From contig NZ_CAKAKO010000008.1 in the NCBI RefSeq assembly GCF_916700565.1, positions 1 through 64,000 on the forward strand: a stretch of 64,000 nt of DNA, written 5' to 3'. The stretch comes from Xenophilus sp. Marseille-Q4582 (GTDB taxonomy: Bacteria; Pseudomonadota; Gammaproteobacteria; Burkholderiales; Burkholderiaceae_C). Numbering within the stretch: the first letter of the stretch is position 1; every line of letters starts with the position of its first letter. The translations under genes and the position numbers were made by a program. Of the stretch, positions 20,603-29,006 are shown piece after piece. The notes beneath the pieces were generated by a model, which saw only the letters and a list, made by a program, of their open reading frames with translations, had not been told where the DNA came from and searched no databases.

Positions 20603-21120
20603 TCATGCGACCCGGCCAGGCGCAGCTGCTGCTGCCCGTGAGCCCACTGTTCATCGGCCTGAGCCTGATCGCGGCGCTGATGCTGAACATGCTGCCGCTG
20701 GGCCGCACGGTGTGGATGCCCGATCTGCTGGCGCTGGTGCTGGTGTTCTGGAGCGTGCACCAGCCCGCGCGCGTGGGGCTGGGCGCCGCCTTCGTCTTCG
20801 GCCTGGTGATGGACGTGCACCAGTCGTCGCTGCTGGGCCAGCATGCGCTGAGCTATGCCACGCTGAGCTTCCTGGCCATCATGATCCACCGCCGGCTGCT
20901 GTGGTATTCGCTGCCCTTGCAGGCGCTGCAGCTGGCGTCGCTCTTCCTGGCCTCGCACCTGATCGAGCTGGCCATCCGCATGATCGCGGGCGGGGTGTTC
21001 CCGGGCTGGCTGCTGCTCGTGGCGCCGCTGCTGGAGGCCGCGCTGTGGCCGCTGGCCACCTGGATTCTGCTGGCGCCGCAGCGCCGCGCGCCGGAACCCG
21101 ACGAGAACCGGCCGCTCTGA
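20599..21120 (+). CDS. mreD: Rod shape-determining protein MreD
   Basis: A 173-aa inner-membrane protein with about five hydrophobic segments (PLFIGLSLIAALMLNMLPL, LLALVLVFWSVHQP, FGLVMDVHQSSLLGQHAL). It forms part of the elongasome with MreC and RodA/PBP2. The start was placed at ATG 20599 because it overlaps the mreC stop (ATGA) and leaves the first membrane segment near the N-terminus. Confidence 0.92.
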   Translation: MIMRPGQAQLLLPVSPLFIGLSLIAALMLNMLPLGRTVWMPDLLALVLVFWSVHQPARVGLGAAFVFGLVMDVHQSSLLGQHALSYATLSFLAIMIHRRLLWYSLPLQALQLASLFLASHLIELAIRMIAGGVFPGWLLLVAPLLEAALWPLATWILLAPQRRAPEPDENRPL

Positions 21121-21137
21121 GCCAGGGCCTGCCCGCG

Positions 21138-23111
21138 ATGACCGAAATCCGCAACGCCGCCGCCGACTCCGCGCGCCTGAGGCTGCGCGTGATCGCCGTC
21201 GCGCTGGTGGTGCTGTTCGCCTTCGGCCTGCTGGTCGCGCGGCTGTACTACCTGCAGGTGCTGCAGCATGACGAACTGTCCGAGCGCGCCGAGCGCAACC
21301 GCACGGCCGTGGTGCCGGTGGTGCCCAACCGCGGCCTGATCCTGGACCGCAACGGCGTGGTGCTGGCCTCCAACTACTCGGCCTACACGCTGGAGCTCAC
21401 GCCTTCGCAGGTCGGCCGCAACATCGACGAGGTGATCGACCAGCTCGCCGAGATCGTCGACATCCAGCCGCGCGACCGGCGCCGCTTCAAGCGCCTGCGC
21501 GAGGACTCGCGCAGCTTCGACTCGGTGCCGCTGCGCACGCGCCTGACCGACGAGGAAGTGGCCCGCTTCGCGGCCCAGCGCTACCGCTTTCCGGGGGTGG
21601 AGATCAAGGCGCGGCTGTTCCGCAACTACCCGCTGGGCGAGACCGGGGCCCATGTGCTGGGCTACATCGGCCGCATCAACCAGCGCGAGAAGGCCGCCAT
21701 GGAGGACTGGCCCGAGGAAGACCAGGCCAACTACAAGGGCACCGACTACATCGGCAAGCTGGGCATCGAGCAGAGCTACGAGAAGGTGCTGCACGGCCAG
21801 ACCGGCGTGGAGCAGATGGAGACCTCGGCCGGCGGGCGCGCCGTGCGCCGCCTGGCCAGCCACCCCGCCACGCCGGGCGACACGGTGATGCTGACGCTGG
21901 ACATCAAGCTGCAGAAGCTGGTGGAAGACATGTTCGGCGAGCGCCGCGGCGCGCTGGTGGCGATCGACCCGCGCACGGGCGAGATCCTGGCCTTCGTCTC
22001 CAAGCCCACCTTCGACCCCAACCTCTTCGTCGAAGGCATCGACACCGAGAGCTGGCAGGCGCTCAACGAGTCCATCGACAAGCCGCTGCTCAACCGCGCG
22101 CTGCGCGGAACCTACCCGCCGGGCTCCACGTACAAGCCCTTCATGGCGCTGGCCGCGCTGGAAACCGGCAAGCGCGCCGCCCACGTGGTGCAGAACGACC
22201 CCGGCTTCTACACCTTCGGCGGCCACACCTTCCGCAGCCATGAAGGCGGGCTGGGCGGCGTGGACATGCACCGCGCGATCCAGTTCTCCAGCAACACGTA
22301 TTTCTATTCGCTGGCGGTGGAGATGGGCGTGGATGCGATCCACGACTTCATGAAGCCGCTGGGCTTCGGCCAGATCACCGGCATCGACTTGAACGGCGAA
22401 GTGCGGGGCGTGCTGCCCAGCACGGCCTGGAAGCGCGCCGCCTACAAGCGGCCCGAGCAGCAGCGCTGGTTCCCGGGCGAGACGGTGTCGCTGGGCATCG
22501 GCCAGGGCTACAACACCTTCACGATGCTGCAGCTCGCGCTGGCCGAGGCTACGCTGGCCAACGGCGGCACGCACTACAAGCCGCACCTGGCGCGCGCCAT
22601 CAAGGACACCGTGACCGGCGAGGTGCGCATGATCGAGCAGCCGCCCGGCCAGCATCTGGGCTTCAAGCCCAAGCACGTGGAGGTGGTGCGCAATGCACTC
22701 GTGGCCGTGAACAAGGGCGGCACCGGCACGCGGGTGTTTGCGGGCGCGCCCTACACCTCGGCCGGCAAGACGGGCACGGCGCAGGCCGTGAGCCTGGGCC
22801 GCAACGTCAAGTACAACCCCAAGCTGCTCGAAGAGCACCAGCGCGACCATTCGCTCTACGCCGCCTTCGCGCCCGCCGAGGACCCGAAGATCGCCGTGGC
22901 GGTGATCGTGGAGAACGCGGGCTTCGGCGCGGCCCACGCGGCTCCCCTCGTGCGCCGGGTCTTCGACTACTGGCTGGCCGACCAGTATCCCAACGAGCAG
23001 GACATGGCGGCCGTGCGCGTGGGCAAGGCGTCCGCGCCCATCGGCAAGCCGCTGGTGGCCAGCGAGGTGCCCGGCCCCGGCAGCGCCGACATTCCCGCTG
23101 CGGCGCCCTGA
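21138..23111 (+). CDS. mrdA: Penicillin-binding protein 2 (peptidoglycan transpeptidase)
   Basis: A 657-aa class B PBP that cross-links peptidoglycan during elongation. There is a single membrane anchor at residues 17-38, then the pedestal domain and the transpeptidase domain with the three active-site motifs: SxxK as STYK at 330-333 (Ser330 nucleophile), SSN at 384-386 and KTG at 544-546. It sits 17 bp after mreD. A rodA gene would be expected next, but here an unrelated binding-protein gene follows. Confidence 0.95.
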   Translation: MTEIRNAAADSARLRLRVIAVALVVLFAFGLLVARLYYLQVLQHDELSERAERNRTAVVPVVPNRGLILDRNGVVLASNYSAYTLELTPSQVGRNIDEVIDQLAEIVDIQPRDRRRFKRLREDSRSFDSVPLRTRLTDEEVARFAAQRYRFPGVEIKARLFRNYPLGETGAHVLGYIGRINQREKAAMEDWPEEDQANYKGTDYIGKLGIEQSYEKVLHGQTGVEQMETSAGGRAVRRLASHPATPGDTVMLTLDIKLQKLVEDMFGERRGALVAIDPRTGEILAFVSKPTFDPNLFVEGIDTESWQALNESIDKPLLNRALRGTYPPGSTYKPFMALAALETGKRAAHVVQNDPGFYTFGGHTFRSHEGGLGGVDMHRAIQFSSNTYFYSLAVEMGVDAIHDFMKPLGFGQITGIDLNGEVRGVLPSTAWKRAAYKRPEQQRWFPGETVSLGIGQGYNTFTMLQLALAEATLANGGTHYKPHLARAIKDTVTGEVRMIEQPPGQHLGFKPKHVEVVRNALVAVNKGGTGTRVFAGAPYTSAGKTGTAQAVSLGRNVKYNPKLLEEHQRDHSLYAAFAPAEDPKIAVAVIVENAGFGAAHAAPLVRRVFDYWLADQYPNEQDMAAVRVGKASAPIGKPLVASEVPGPGSADIPAAAP

Positions 23112-23130
23112 CAACGGACGCGCGGACGGC

Positions 23131-23152
23131 AATGAATGAAAAAGCATTCATT
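23131..23152. promoter_or_regulatory. perfect 8-bp inverted repeat, possible TetR-type operator
   Basis: AATGAATG, six A-rich bases, CATTCATT lies 93 bp upstream of the binding-protein start at 23245 and just after mrdA. No T run follows, so it is a weak terminator candidate. The sequence resembles operators of TetR-family regulators of acyl-CoA genes, but no TetR gene lies in the window. Confidence 0.4.
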
Positions 23153-23496
23153 CGACTGTCAATGGTCGGATCGCGCACAAGGTTAATCGAGCGTCGACTT
23201 TGTCACGTTCTATGCTTCAAAGAGAAATCTTTTGTTGCATAGCCATGAACGCCCTTCCTGAAGTGCCCGCCGCCCCCGCCCTGGCCGGCACGCGCCGTCA
23301 ATTCGTCGCCGGTCTGGCGCTGGCCGGCGCCGGCCTGCCGCTCGCCGTGCGCGCGACCGACCCCCTGGTGGTCGCCCAGGTGGCGCCCTTCAGCGGCCCG
23401 CAGGCCATCACGGGCCGCGCCGTGCATGCGGGGGCCAAGCTGCATTTCGAGGCCGTGAACGCGCGCGGCGGCATCAAGGGTCGGCCCATCAAGTTC

Positions 23497-23504
23497 GTGA
23501 CGCG
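23497..23504. repeat. 8-bp target-site duplication, left of the ISL3 element
   Basis: GTGACGCG here is repeated exactly at 25911-25918. ISL3-family elements are known to make 8-bp duplications. Confidence 0.9.
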
Positions 23505-23520
23505 GGCTCTCCGGAATAAC

Positions 23521-23549
23521 TTGTGGAACAGGTGACCATGCAGTATCCT
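23521..23549 (+). promoter_or_regulatory. sigma-70-like promoter inside the left end of the ISL3 element
   Basis: TTGTGG (23521-23526), a 17-base spacer and TATCCT (23544-23549) lie 35 bp before the GTG start of the first passenger gene and within 45 bp of the element's left end. This suggests the cargo carries its own promoter. Confidence 0.5.
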
Positions 23550-23583
23550 CCTGAGTCGGATTTTCGTGTGGAAAGGAAACCAA

Positions 23584-24006
23584 GTGAAACTGCATCCTAA
23601 GACCGCCGCCCTTGTGGACCGGTTCGCCGCAGCTCTGAAGGAAAAACTCGCCGCCGCAGAGGAGAAGTACGGCTACTCCGACGGGTGGGCGACTGACGAC
23701 TGGATGGGCGAGTGTCGCAAGGAACTGCGGAAGCACGTTGCAAAAGGGGACCCACTGGATGTGGCGGCCTACTGCGCATTCCTGTGGCATCACGGCGAGG
23801 CGACCACCGGCCCATGTCCGCACGCAGACTACTGCAACGAGACGGGCTCCTGCGCGAACGGATGCGATGACCGGATGCCTCGGCTGACGGACCAAGATGT
23901 GGCCGACTGCTTGGGTCGGTCGTTCGATGCGGCGGGGAATATCCTGCCCAGCACCTTCGCACGCGAGGTTCTCCGGGCGGCTCAAGTCTTGGTCCGAGAG
24001 AAGTGA
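23584..24006 (+). CDS. phage-like passenger protein of the ISL3 element
   Basis: A 140-aa protein starting at GTG 23584, placed 7 bases after GGAAAGG. The first 70 residues (KLAAAEEKYGYSDGW, DDWMGECRKELRKHV, KGDPLDVAAYCAFLWHH) match a module often seen in small phage and prophage proteins of unknown function. A Cys-rich middle follows (four Cys and a His within about 25 residues: PCPHADYCNETGSCANGC), which could bind a metal, and then a helical tail. It is the first gene downstream of the element's internal promoter. Function unknown; a phage origin for the cargo is inferred from the N-terminal module. Confidence 0.7.
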   Translation: MKLHPKTAALVDRFAAALKEKLAAAEEKYGYSDGWATDDWMGECRKELRKHVAKGDPLDVAAYCAFLWHHGEATTGPCPHADYCNETGSCANGCDDRMPRLTDQDVADCLGRSFDAAGNILPSTFAREVLRAAQVLVREK

Positions 24007-24007
24007 A

Positions 24008-24076
24008 TTGACTGCCTTTTTCTTCATCTGCGCAGCCCTGTACTGCGCGTGGTTCATCCTGAGGTTCCTGCTATGA
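24008..24076 (+). CDS. possible 22-aa hydrophobic peptide in the ISL3 cargo
   Basis: A TTG-initiated frame (MTAFFFICAALYCAWFILRFLL) starts one base after the first passenger gene's stop, preceded by purine-rich GAGAGAAG. It ends in a TGA that overlaps the ATG of the next passenger gene (ATGA). The product would be a single membrane-spanning peptide with two Cys. The tight coupling on both sides argues for real translation, but the start is weak and the frame is short, so this is a candidate only. Confidence 0.35.
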   Translation: MTAFFFICAALYCAWFILRFLL

Positions 24077-24468
24077 ACGAGAATTACGAGGGCGCGCTGG
24101 CCAAGATTGACGCTGCAAGGAACCGGGCCCGGCAGACGATGGCGAAGCATGGCAAAGAGGAGGTGTGCAACCCGCCAATGGGCATCGACACGCCCCAGAG
24201 GCCGGCGCTGCCGGCTTGGCAGGACGTGTTGGGCGCTGCCGAGCAGCTCGTCCGGCAGAAGCCCGCCTTCCCCAAGTACATCAAGGGCACGGTCTTGGAG
24301 AACGATGTGCCGGTGTGGATTGCCACCTTCACCCAGCAAATGCTGGTGCGCGAGCTGTCTCGCATCCGGGCTGTCATCGCTTCCGACCGCTGTGACGGTG
24401 ATACCGACTACGCAGCGGGAGCCAACGCCGCCCGAGCCAAGTACCTCGCCGCCATTGACAAGCGGTGA
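24073..24468 (+). CDS. unknown passenger protein of the ISL3 element
   Basis: A 131-aa soluble, helix-rich protein starting at ATG 24073, with no recognised domain. It contains WQDVLGAAEQLVRQK, which resembles the end of the first passenger protein (REVLRAAQVLVREK); this suggests the two share a short module. It ends 24 bp before the transposase start. The role is unknown; it could be phage-derived cargo. Confidence 0.6.
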   Translation: MNENYEGALAKIDAARNRARQTMAKHGKEEVCNPPMGIDTPQRPALPAWQDVLGAAEQLVRQKPAFPKYIKGTVLENDVPVWIATFTQQMLVRELSRIRAVIASDRCDGDTDYAAGANAARAKYLAAIDKR

Positions 24469-24492
24469 CCCCATCCACACGACAATCCGGGG

Positions 24493-25908
24493 ATGACGGA
24501 CATCCTCGACCTGAAGGGCTGGACGGTGCTGGGTCGCACCGAGGAGGACGGGGCGGACGTGCTGGAGGCGGAGTACCCGCTGCCCATGCCTACCGCCTGC
24601 CCAAAGTGCGGCACCCTCGACTGCATCTACCGGCACGGCACCAAAGCTACTACTTACGTCGACATTCCGATGCGCGGGAAGCCGGCCAAGCTGCGGGCGA
24701 AGGTCCAGCGATACCGGTGCACCTCCTGCAAGGAGACCTTCCTGCAGCCGCTGGGCGGCATCTTGGAGGGCCGGCGCATGACGGAGCGCTGCGCCACCTA
24801 CATCAAGGCCCACAGCCTGCGGGACACCTTCACCCGCATCGCGGAGAACGTGGGGTGCGACGACAAGACGGTCCGGACGCTGGGGGCGGAGTACATGGCC
24901 GAACTGGAGGCCAGCCACCGGCCGGAGATGCCAGACTGGCTGGGCATCGACGAGACCCAAATCGACGGGAAGATGCGCTGCGTCCTGACGGACATCGGGG
25001 AGCGCCGCATCCTCGACATGCTGCCGGACCGGGACAAGGCGACCTTGGCGGGGTGGCTGCACCGGTTCAAGGACCGGCACTGGGTCAAGGGCGTGGCCAT
25101 CGACATGTGGCGGCCGTACCGGGACGTGTCGCACCAGATGTTCCCTGGCCGACCGGTGGTCATCGACAAGTTCCACGTCGTCCGCATGGCGAACTACTGC
25201 ATGGAGCGGGTCCGCATCCGGCTCCAGAAGCAGCGCAAGGCTGGCGAGCGGCGCCTGTGGCTCCAGTCCAAGGCGATGCTGAACATGCGGTACGCCAAGC
25301 TGGCCGAGAAGGGCCGGTTCAATCTGGACATGTGGCTGGCCAACGAGCCCGAGCTGGCCGCCGCCTACGGGCTGAAAGAGGCGTTCTACAACATCTACGA
25401 CCTGCCCAAGGCGCAGGCCGTGGCGGCCTTCGACGCCTTTCCGGGGCCCATCCCAGCCAGCCTGAAGGCGGACTTCAAGACTCTCACGACCGCCATGAAG
25501 AACTGGCGGACGGAGAATTAGGCGCACTTCGACCACCCCATCACCAACGCCTACACCGAGGCGCTGAACGGGGTCGCCAAGACCATCAACCGGCAGGGCC
25601 GGGGGTACACCTTCGAGGTGCTGCGCGCCCGTCTCCTGTACGGCAAGGGGCCGCTGGAGCCGTGGCGGCTGGCGACCGTCTACCCTGCCAACCCCACCCA
25701 GTTGCAGCTCCTGAAGCGGGAACAGGGCAACCGGTGCCAGAGCTGCGGCTGCGAGCTGGGACGGACCAAGGACGACAAGGCGAACGTGGTCGTTCTGGTG
25801 CGCGGCAACACCCGCCGGCAGCAGCTCATTTGCGGGCTGTGCAACGTCGGTTTCCACACGGAGGCACTCAATCACCGGAAGCCTCCTTCAACACAGAAAT
25901 CCGGATAG
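24493..25908 (+). pseudogene. ISL3-family transposase with an in-frame amber codon and zinc-ribbon-like C-terminus
   Basis: Frame of 471 codons interrupted once by TAG at 25519-25521 (after 342 aa). The N-terminal ISL3 zinc finger has CPKCG at 36-40 and RCTSC at 75-79. The DDE core shows DETQIDG with the first Asp and VIDKFHVVRM with the second, while the catalytic Glu is expected in NAYTEALNG, which lies after the TAG. So the 342-aa product should be inactive unless the amber codon is read through. The last 65 residues (NRCQSCGCEL ... LICGLCNVGFH) hold paired CxxC motifs like an HNH or zinc-ribbon domain, an unusual extension. The final stop lies in the right inverted repeat. Confidence 0.8.
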
Positions 25909-25910
25909 CC

Positions 25911-25918
25911 GTGACGCG
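25911..25918. repeat. 8-bp target-site duplication, right of the ISL3 element
   Basis: GTGACGCG, identical to 23497-23504. The binding-protein gene resumes directly after it. Confidence 0.9.
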
Positions 25919-26825
25919 CGACGATGCCCAGAAGGCCGAAGAGACGGTCAAGCTGGTGCGCGAGGTGATCAGCGCCGAATCGCCGCTGGCCCTGCTGGGC
26001 ACCGTGGGCACGGCCAATCTGGAAGCGCTGGCCAAGGACGGCGTGCTCGTGCAGCAGCGCGTGGCCATGGTCGGCGCCGTGTCCGGCGCGAGCAGCATCG
26101 CGCGCGCACCGGGCATGCATGTGGTGAAGGCCAGTTACCACGACGAGGTGGCGCGCCTGTTCCGCAACCTGTCCACGCTGGGCATGAAGCGGGTCGGCCT
26201 GGTGAACCAGGACGACGGCCTGGGCCAGGACGTGCTGGCCGGCGCCGAAGCCGCGGCCCGTCAGTACGGCATCGAACTGGTGGCCAACACCACCTATGCC
26301 CGCAACACGGTGGCGGTGGATGCGGCCGTGGCCCAGATGCTCAAGGCGCAGCCGCAGGTGGTGTTCCTGGGCGCGACCACGGCGGCGGGCATCGAGTTCG
26401 TCAAGAAGTACCGCGCCGCGGGCGGCATGGGCAGCCAGCTCTACGGCATGTCGATCATCGACACCGACGCATTGCGCAAGGCGCTGGGCGACGACGGGGC
26501 GCGCGGCTATGCCTTCTCGGTGGTGCTGCCCTTGCCGCAGGACCAGGGTCGCGCCGTGGTGCGTGACTACCTGGCCCTGCGCAGCGCTTCCAAGGATCCG
26601 GACCTGTCGGCGCGTTCGATCGAGGGCTTCGTGGCGGCCCGGGCGCTGACGCAGGTGCTGGAGGGCGTGAGCAACCCGACTTCGGTCAACGTGGCCAGCG
26701 CACTGGGCAATGCGCGTGCCGTGGACGTGGGCGGCTATGTGCTCGACTTCGGCAACCGCGAGCAGACGGCCTCGCGCTACGTCGATTTCGCCATGTTCGG
26801 GACGGGCGGGCGGATCATCCAGTAA

Positions 26826-27736
26826 GCGCTGCGGTTCGCCAGCGTTGGCGACTGCGATGGCTTTGGAGGAGGGCGCGCCCTGCCCGTGGCGGGTTCGGGC
26901 GCAGCCGGCGCGAGGGTGGCGCCCCGCGCAGGGCGGCCCCGGGCGGGCGGCGCGGGCTCTTACAGGGACGGTCGGCGCTGCGCGCCGACTTCGCTGCGAT
27001 GCGCGCGCGGCCGGCGGCATCGCGAACTCACTTCGCGCCGCTGCGCGGCGCTGCGTTCAGACAGGCGCGATGAGTCAGATCACGAAGCCCGCGCGACTTC
27101 GCGCGGGCCCGCCGGCCGCGCTGTGCTTCTCGCCGCCCCTGAAGTCGCCCGCGCCGCCCGCCCGGGGCCGCCATGCGCCTGCACGTCGGTGGCTCACGAG
27201 CCGGCCCAGGCACGCTCTTGCCTCACTGGTCGTGGCGCGACGCAGGTCAAGGCCCCTGGGCCGGGGGCGGGGCGCGCCTGTGAAGCGCCGAGGAGCACAG
27301 CGAAGCCGGCCGCGCGCCTGCCGAAGGACAGGCGCGCTTCGTGAACTGACTGGCGGCAGCTGTTCGAGCGAAGCGGTGCGAAGCAGCGCGCAGCGAGTTC
27401 TGCCGCGGGCCGGCTTCGCGCGCACCGCAGGGCAGTCGGCGCGCAGCGCCGACCGCTTCGCTTGAAGCGCCCGGCTCCGGTCCAGGGGCCTTGGCCGGGC
27501 CATGCCGACCGCGCTGCTCGCCGCTCGCCACAGGCCAGGGCGAAGGCCAGGCCATCCTCCCGAAGCCGTTCCCCCTCCAGCCCTGGAAGGCGCTGGCACC
27601 GCGTCCACGTCCCCTCCTTCATCCGCGCCCTACGGGTTAGCACGGGTGACACCCGCCGTCGTTCGTCTACAGATTTCCAATCTGTTATAACAAATATCGC
27701 TTGCAGGCTCAGCAGGCGAGCGACCGGAGACCCGCC
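26826..27736. repeat. gene-free region with a long imperfect inverted repeat
   Basis: About 0.9 kb without a credible gene. A unit of roughly 230-260 bp on the plus strand (about 26950-27190) recurs in inverted orientation (about 27250-27500). The clearest match is a 21-bp identity, 26970-26990 versus the reverse complement of 27434-27454, and similarity continues through GCTGCG, AACTC, CACGAAG and GCTGTGCT blocks. Frames called on either strand here translate to related Ala/Arg-rich strings and are repeat artefacts. Similar GC-rich dispersed units are frequent between genes in Comamonadaceae. Functions such as a terminator, boundary or processed RNA cannot be told from sequence. Confidence 0.65.
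27670..27684. promoter_or_regulatory. small palindrome upstream of the binding-protein operon
   Basis: CAGATT-TCC-AATCTG lies 53 bp before the start at 27737, in the only AT-rich stretch of the region (followed by GTTATAACAAATAT, a possible -10 area). It is a candidate operator for the uptake operon that begins at 27737. Confidence 0.35.
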
Positions 27737-28987
27737 ATGCAGATCCAGCGACGTCACGTTCTCAGTGCAGGGGCCGCTGCAGCCGTGCTCGGTGCCGCCG
27801 GCATGCGCCCGCTGCGCGCACAGTCCGGCCCCGTGCGCATCGGCCTCATCGTTCCGATGAGCGGCATCGGCGCCGAAGCCGGCGCCGCCTGGCACGCGGG
27901 CGCGCGCATCGCGGTGGCGCAGTGGAACGAGAAGGGCGGCGTGCTCAAGCGCCCGATCGAACTGGTGGTGCGCGACGACAAGTTCACCAGTGCCGGCGCC
28001 GTGGCCGCGGCGCGCGAACTGGCCGGCAGCGGCGTCAACCTGCTGATCGGCGGCGCGCAGTCGCCCATGGCGCTGGCCACCGCGCCGCTGCTGCCCGAGC
28101 TCAAGGCCGCGATGGTCGCCCCCTGCCCCACGGTCATGTCGCTCACGCACGAGGGCTTCCAGAAGAACTTCTTTCGCCTGTCGTGGAACGCCTACATCGC
28201 GTTCGCCGGCATCGGCACCATGCTCACGGGGCGCTTCAAGGAGGTGAAGACCTGGTCGTGCATCGTGCCCGACAGCGAGAACGGCCGCGACATGGCGCGC
28301 TTCTTCGCGCTGGGCGTGAAGCGCGCGGCCGAGAAGGAGGGGCGCCAGGTCATGGTGCTGCCGCCGGTGTTCACCAGCCTCAACAAGGCCGACTACCGCG
28401 TCGAGATCAACAGCCTGATGAACGCGCAGTCGGAAGGGCTGTTCGTGGGCCTCACGGCCGCACCCTGCATCAGCCTGCTGCAGCAGGGCCGCTCCGTGGG
28501 CCTGGACCGCAAGTTCAAGGTGATCGGCGATGCGGGCACCGAGCTGATGATCGCCAAGGCGATGCAGAAGTCCACGCCGGCCAACCTGTGGAGCATCAGC
28601 TACTGGGTGCCCGGCACCGCGGCCGCGGCGCGCAACCCGCTGAGCGCGCCGCTCTACGACGCCTACGTCAAGCTCACCCACGACCGGCTGCCGCCCAGCA
28701 TCGTCAACAGCAGCCACCGCTGCGCGCTGGCGCTCTTCCATGCCATCGAAAAAGCGCAGGACACCGGCACCGACGCCGTGATCGCGGCGCTCGAGGGCCT
28801 GGACTTCGACTGCGCCACCGGCAGGTACCACATCCGCAAGGAAGACCACCAGGGCCTGGGCGAGGCCTACGTGGCGCACGTGGGCGTGCGCGATGCCGCA
28901 CCGGGCTTCGGCATCGTCGACGCGATTGCCTACAACGAGGCCGACGTGGCCGAGCCCCCCACGCCCGGCCAGCCGCTGAACGTTTGA
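27737..28987 (+). CDS. branched-chain amino acid-type ABC substrate-binding protein 1
   Basis: A 416-aa periplasmic binding protein (type I fold, Peripla_BP_6/LivJ-like). The N-terminus has an RR-containing signal (QIQRRHVLSAGAAAAVLG). Conserved pieces are IGLIVPMSGIGAEAG, VVRDDKFTSAGAVAAAREL, SQSPMALAT-type loop (GAQSPMALAT) and CIVPDSENGRDMA. It is about two-thirds similar along its length to the protein encoded next (29007), suggesting tandem duplication with divergence of ligand range. First gene of the transporter/acyl-CoA operon. Confidence 0.88.
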   Translation: MQIQRRHVLSAGAAAAVLGAAGMRPLRAQSGPVRIGLIVPMSGIGAEAGAAWHAGARIAVAQWNEKGGVLKRPIELVVRDDKFTSAGAVAAARELAGSGVNLLIGGAQSPMALATAPLLPELKAAMVAPCPTVMSLTHEGFQKNFFRLSWNAYIAFAGIGTMLTGRFKEVKTWSCIVPDSENGRDMARFFALGVKRAAEKEGRQVMVLPPVFTSLNKADYRVEINSLMNAQSEGLFVGLTAAPCISLLQQGRSVGLDRKFKVIGDAGTELMIAKAMQKSTPANLWSISYWVPGTAAAARNPLSAPLYDAYVKLTHDRLPPSIVNSSHRCALALFHAIEKAQDTGTDAVIAALEGLDFDCATGRYHIRKEDHQGLGEAYVAHVGVRDAAPGFGIVDAIAYNEADVAEPPTPGQPLNV

Positions 28988-29006
28988 GAACCCCGAAGGA
29001 GCACGC

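Larger units (their letters stand above)
23505..25910 (+). mobile_element. ISL3-family insertion element with passenger genes, 2406 bp
   Basis: The element is bounded by imperfect inverted repeats beginning GGCTCTCCGGA (left) and, read from the other strand, GGCTATCCGGA (right), with perfect GTGACGCG duplications outside. It carries a transposase with an ISL3 zinc finger (24493-25908), but 1 kb of the left half encodes three other frames (23584-24006, 24008-24076, 24073-24468). Simple ISL3 elements encode only a transposase, so this is a cargo-carrying variant. Base composition is lower in GC than the surrounding DNA. Confidence 0.9.
23245..26825 (+). pseudogene. branched-chain amino acid-type ABC binding protein, split by an ISL3 element
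   Basis: The two parts, 23245-23504 and 25919-26825, join in frame (260 + 907 = 1167 bp, 388 aa) when the 2406-bp element and one 8-bp duplication are removed. The first part has a signal peptide (RRQFVAGLAL to AVRA) and AQVAPFSGPQ; the second has SPLALLGTVG, VSGASSIARA, KRVGLVNQDD, ATTAAGIEFVKKY and ends GGRIIQ. It belongs to the periplasmic-binding-protein type I family (LivJ/LivK-like). In this strain the product would be truncated after about 87 native residues plus a short tail, so the gene is inactivated. The break looks recent because both halves are intact. Confidence 0.9.

Noticed and set aside
20853-23147. 764-aa minus-strand frame antisense to mreD and mrdA
   Set aside because: Low-complexity shadow of mrdA, which has all active-site motifs on the plus strand.
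23203-25875. 890-aa minus-strand frame across the ISL3 element
   Set aside because: It spans an element boundary and lies antisense to the transposase; composition is that of a shadow frame.
26710-27608. several Ala/Arg-rich frames on both strands
   Set aside because: They translate the two arms of an inverted repeat and share no recognised domain.
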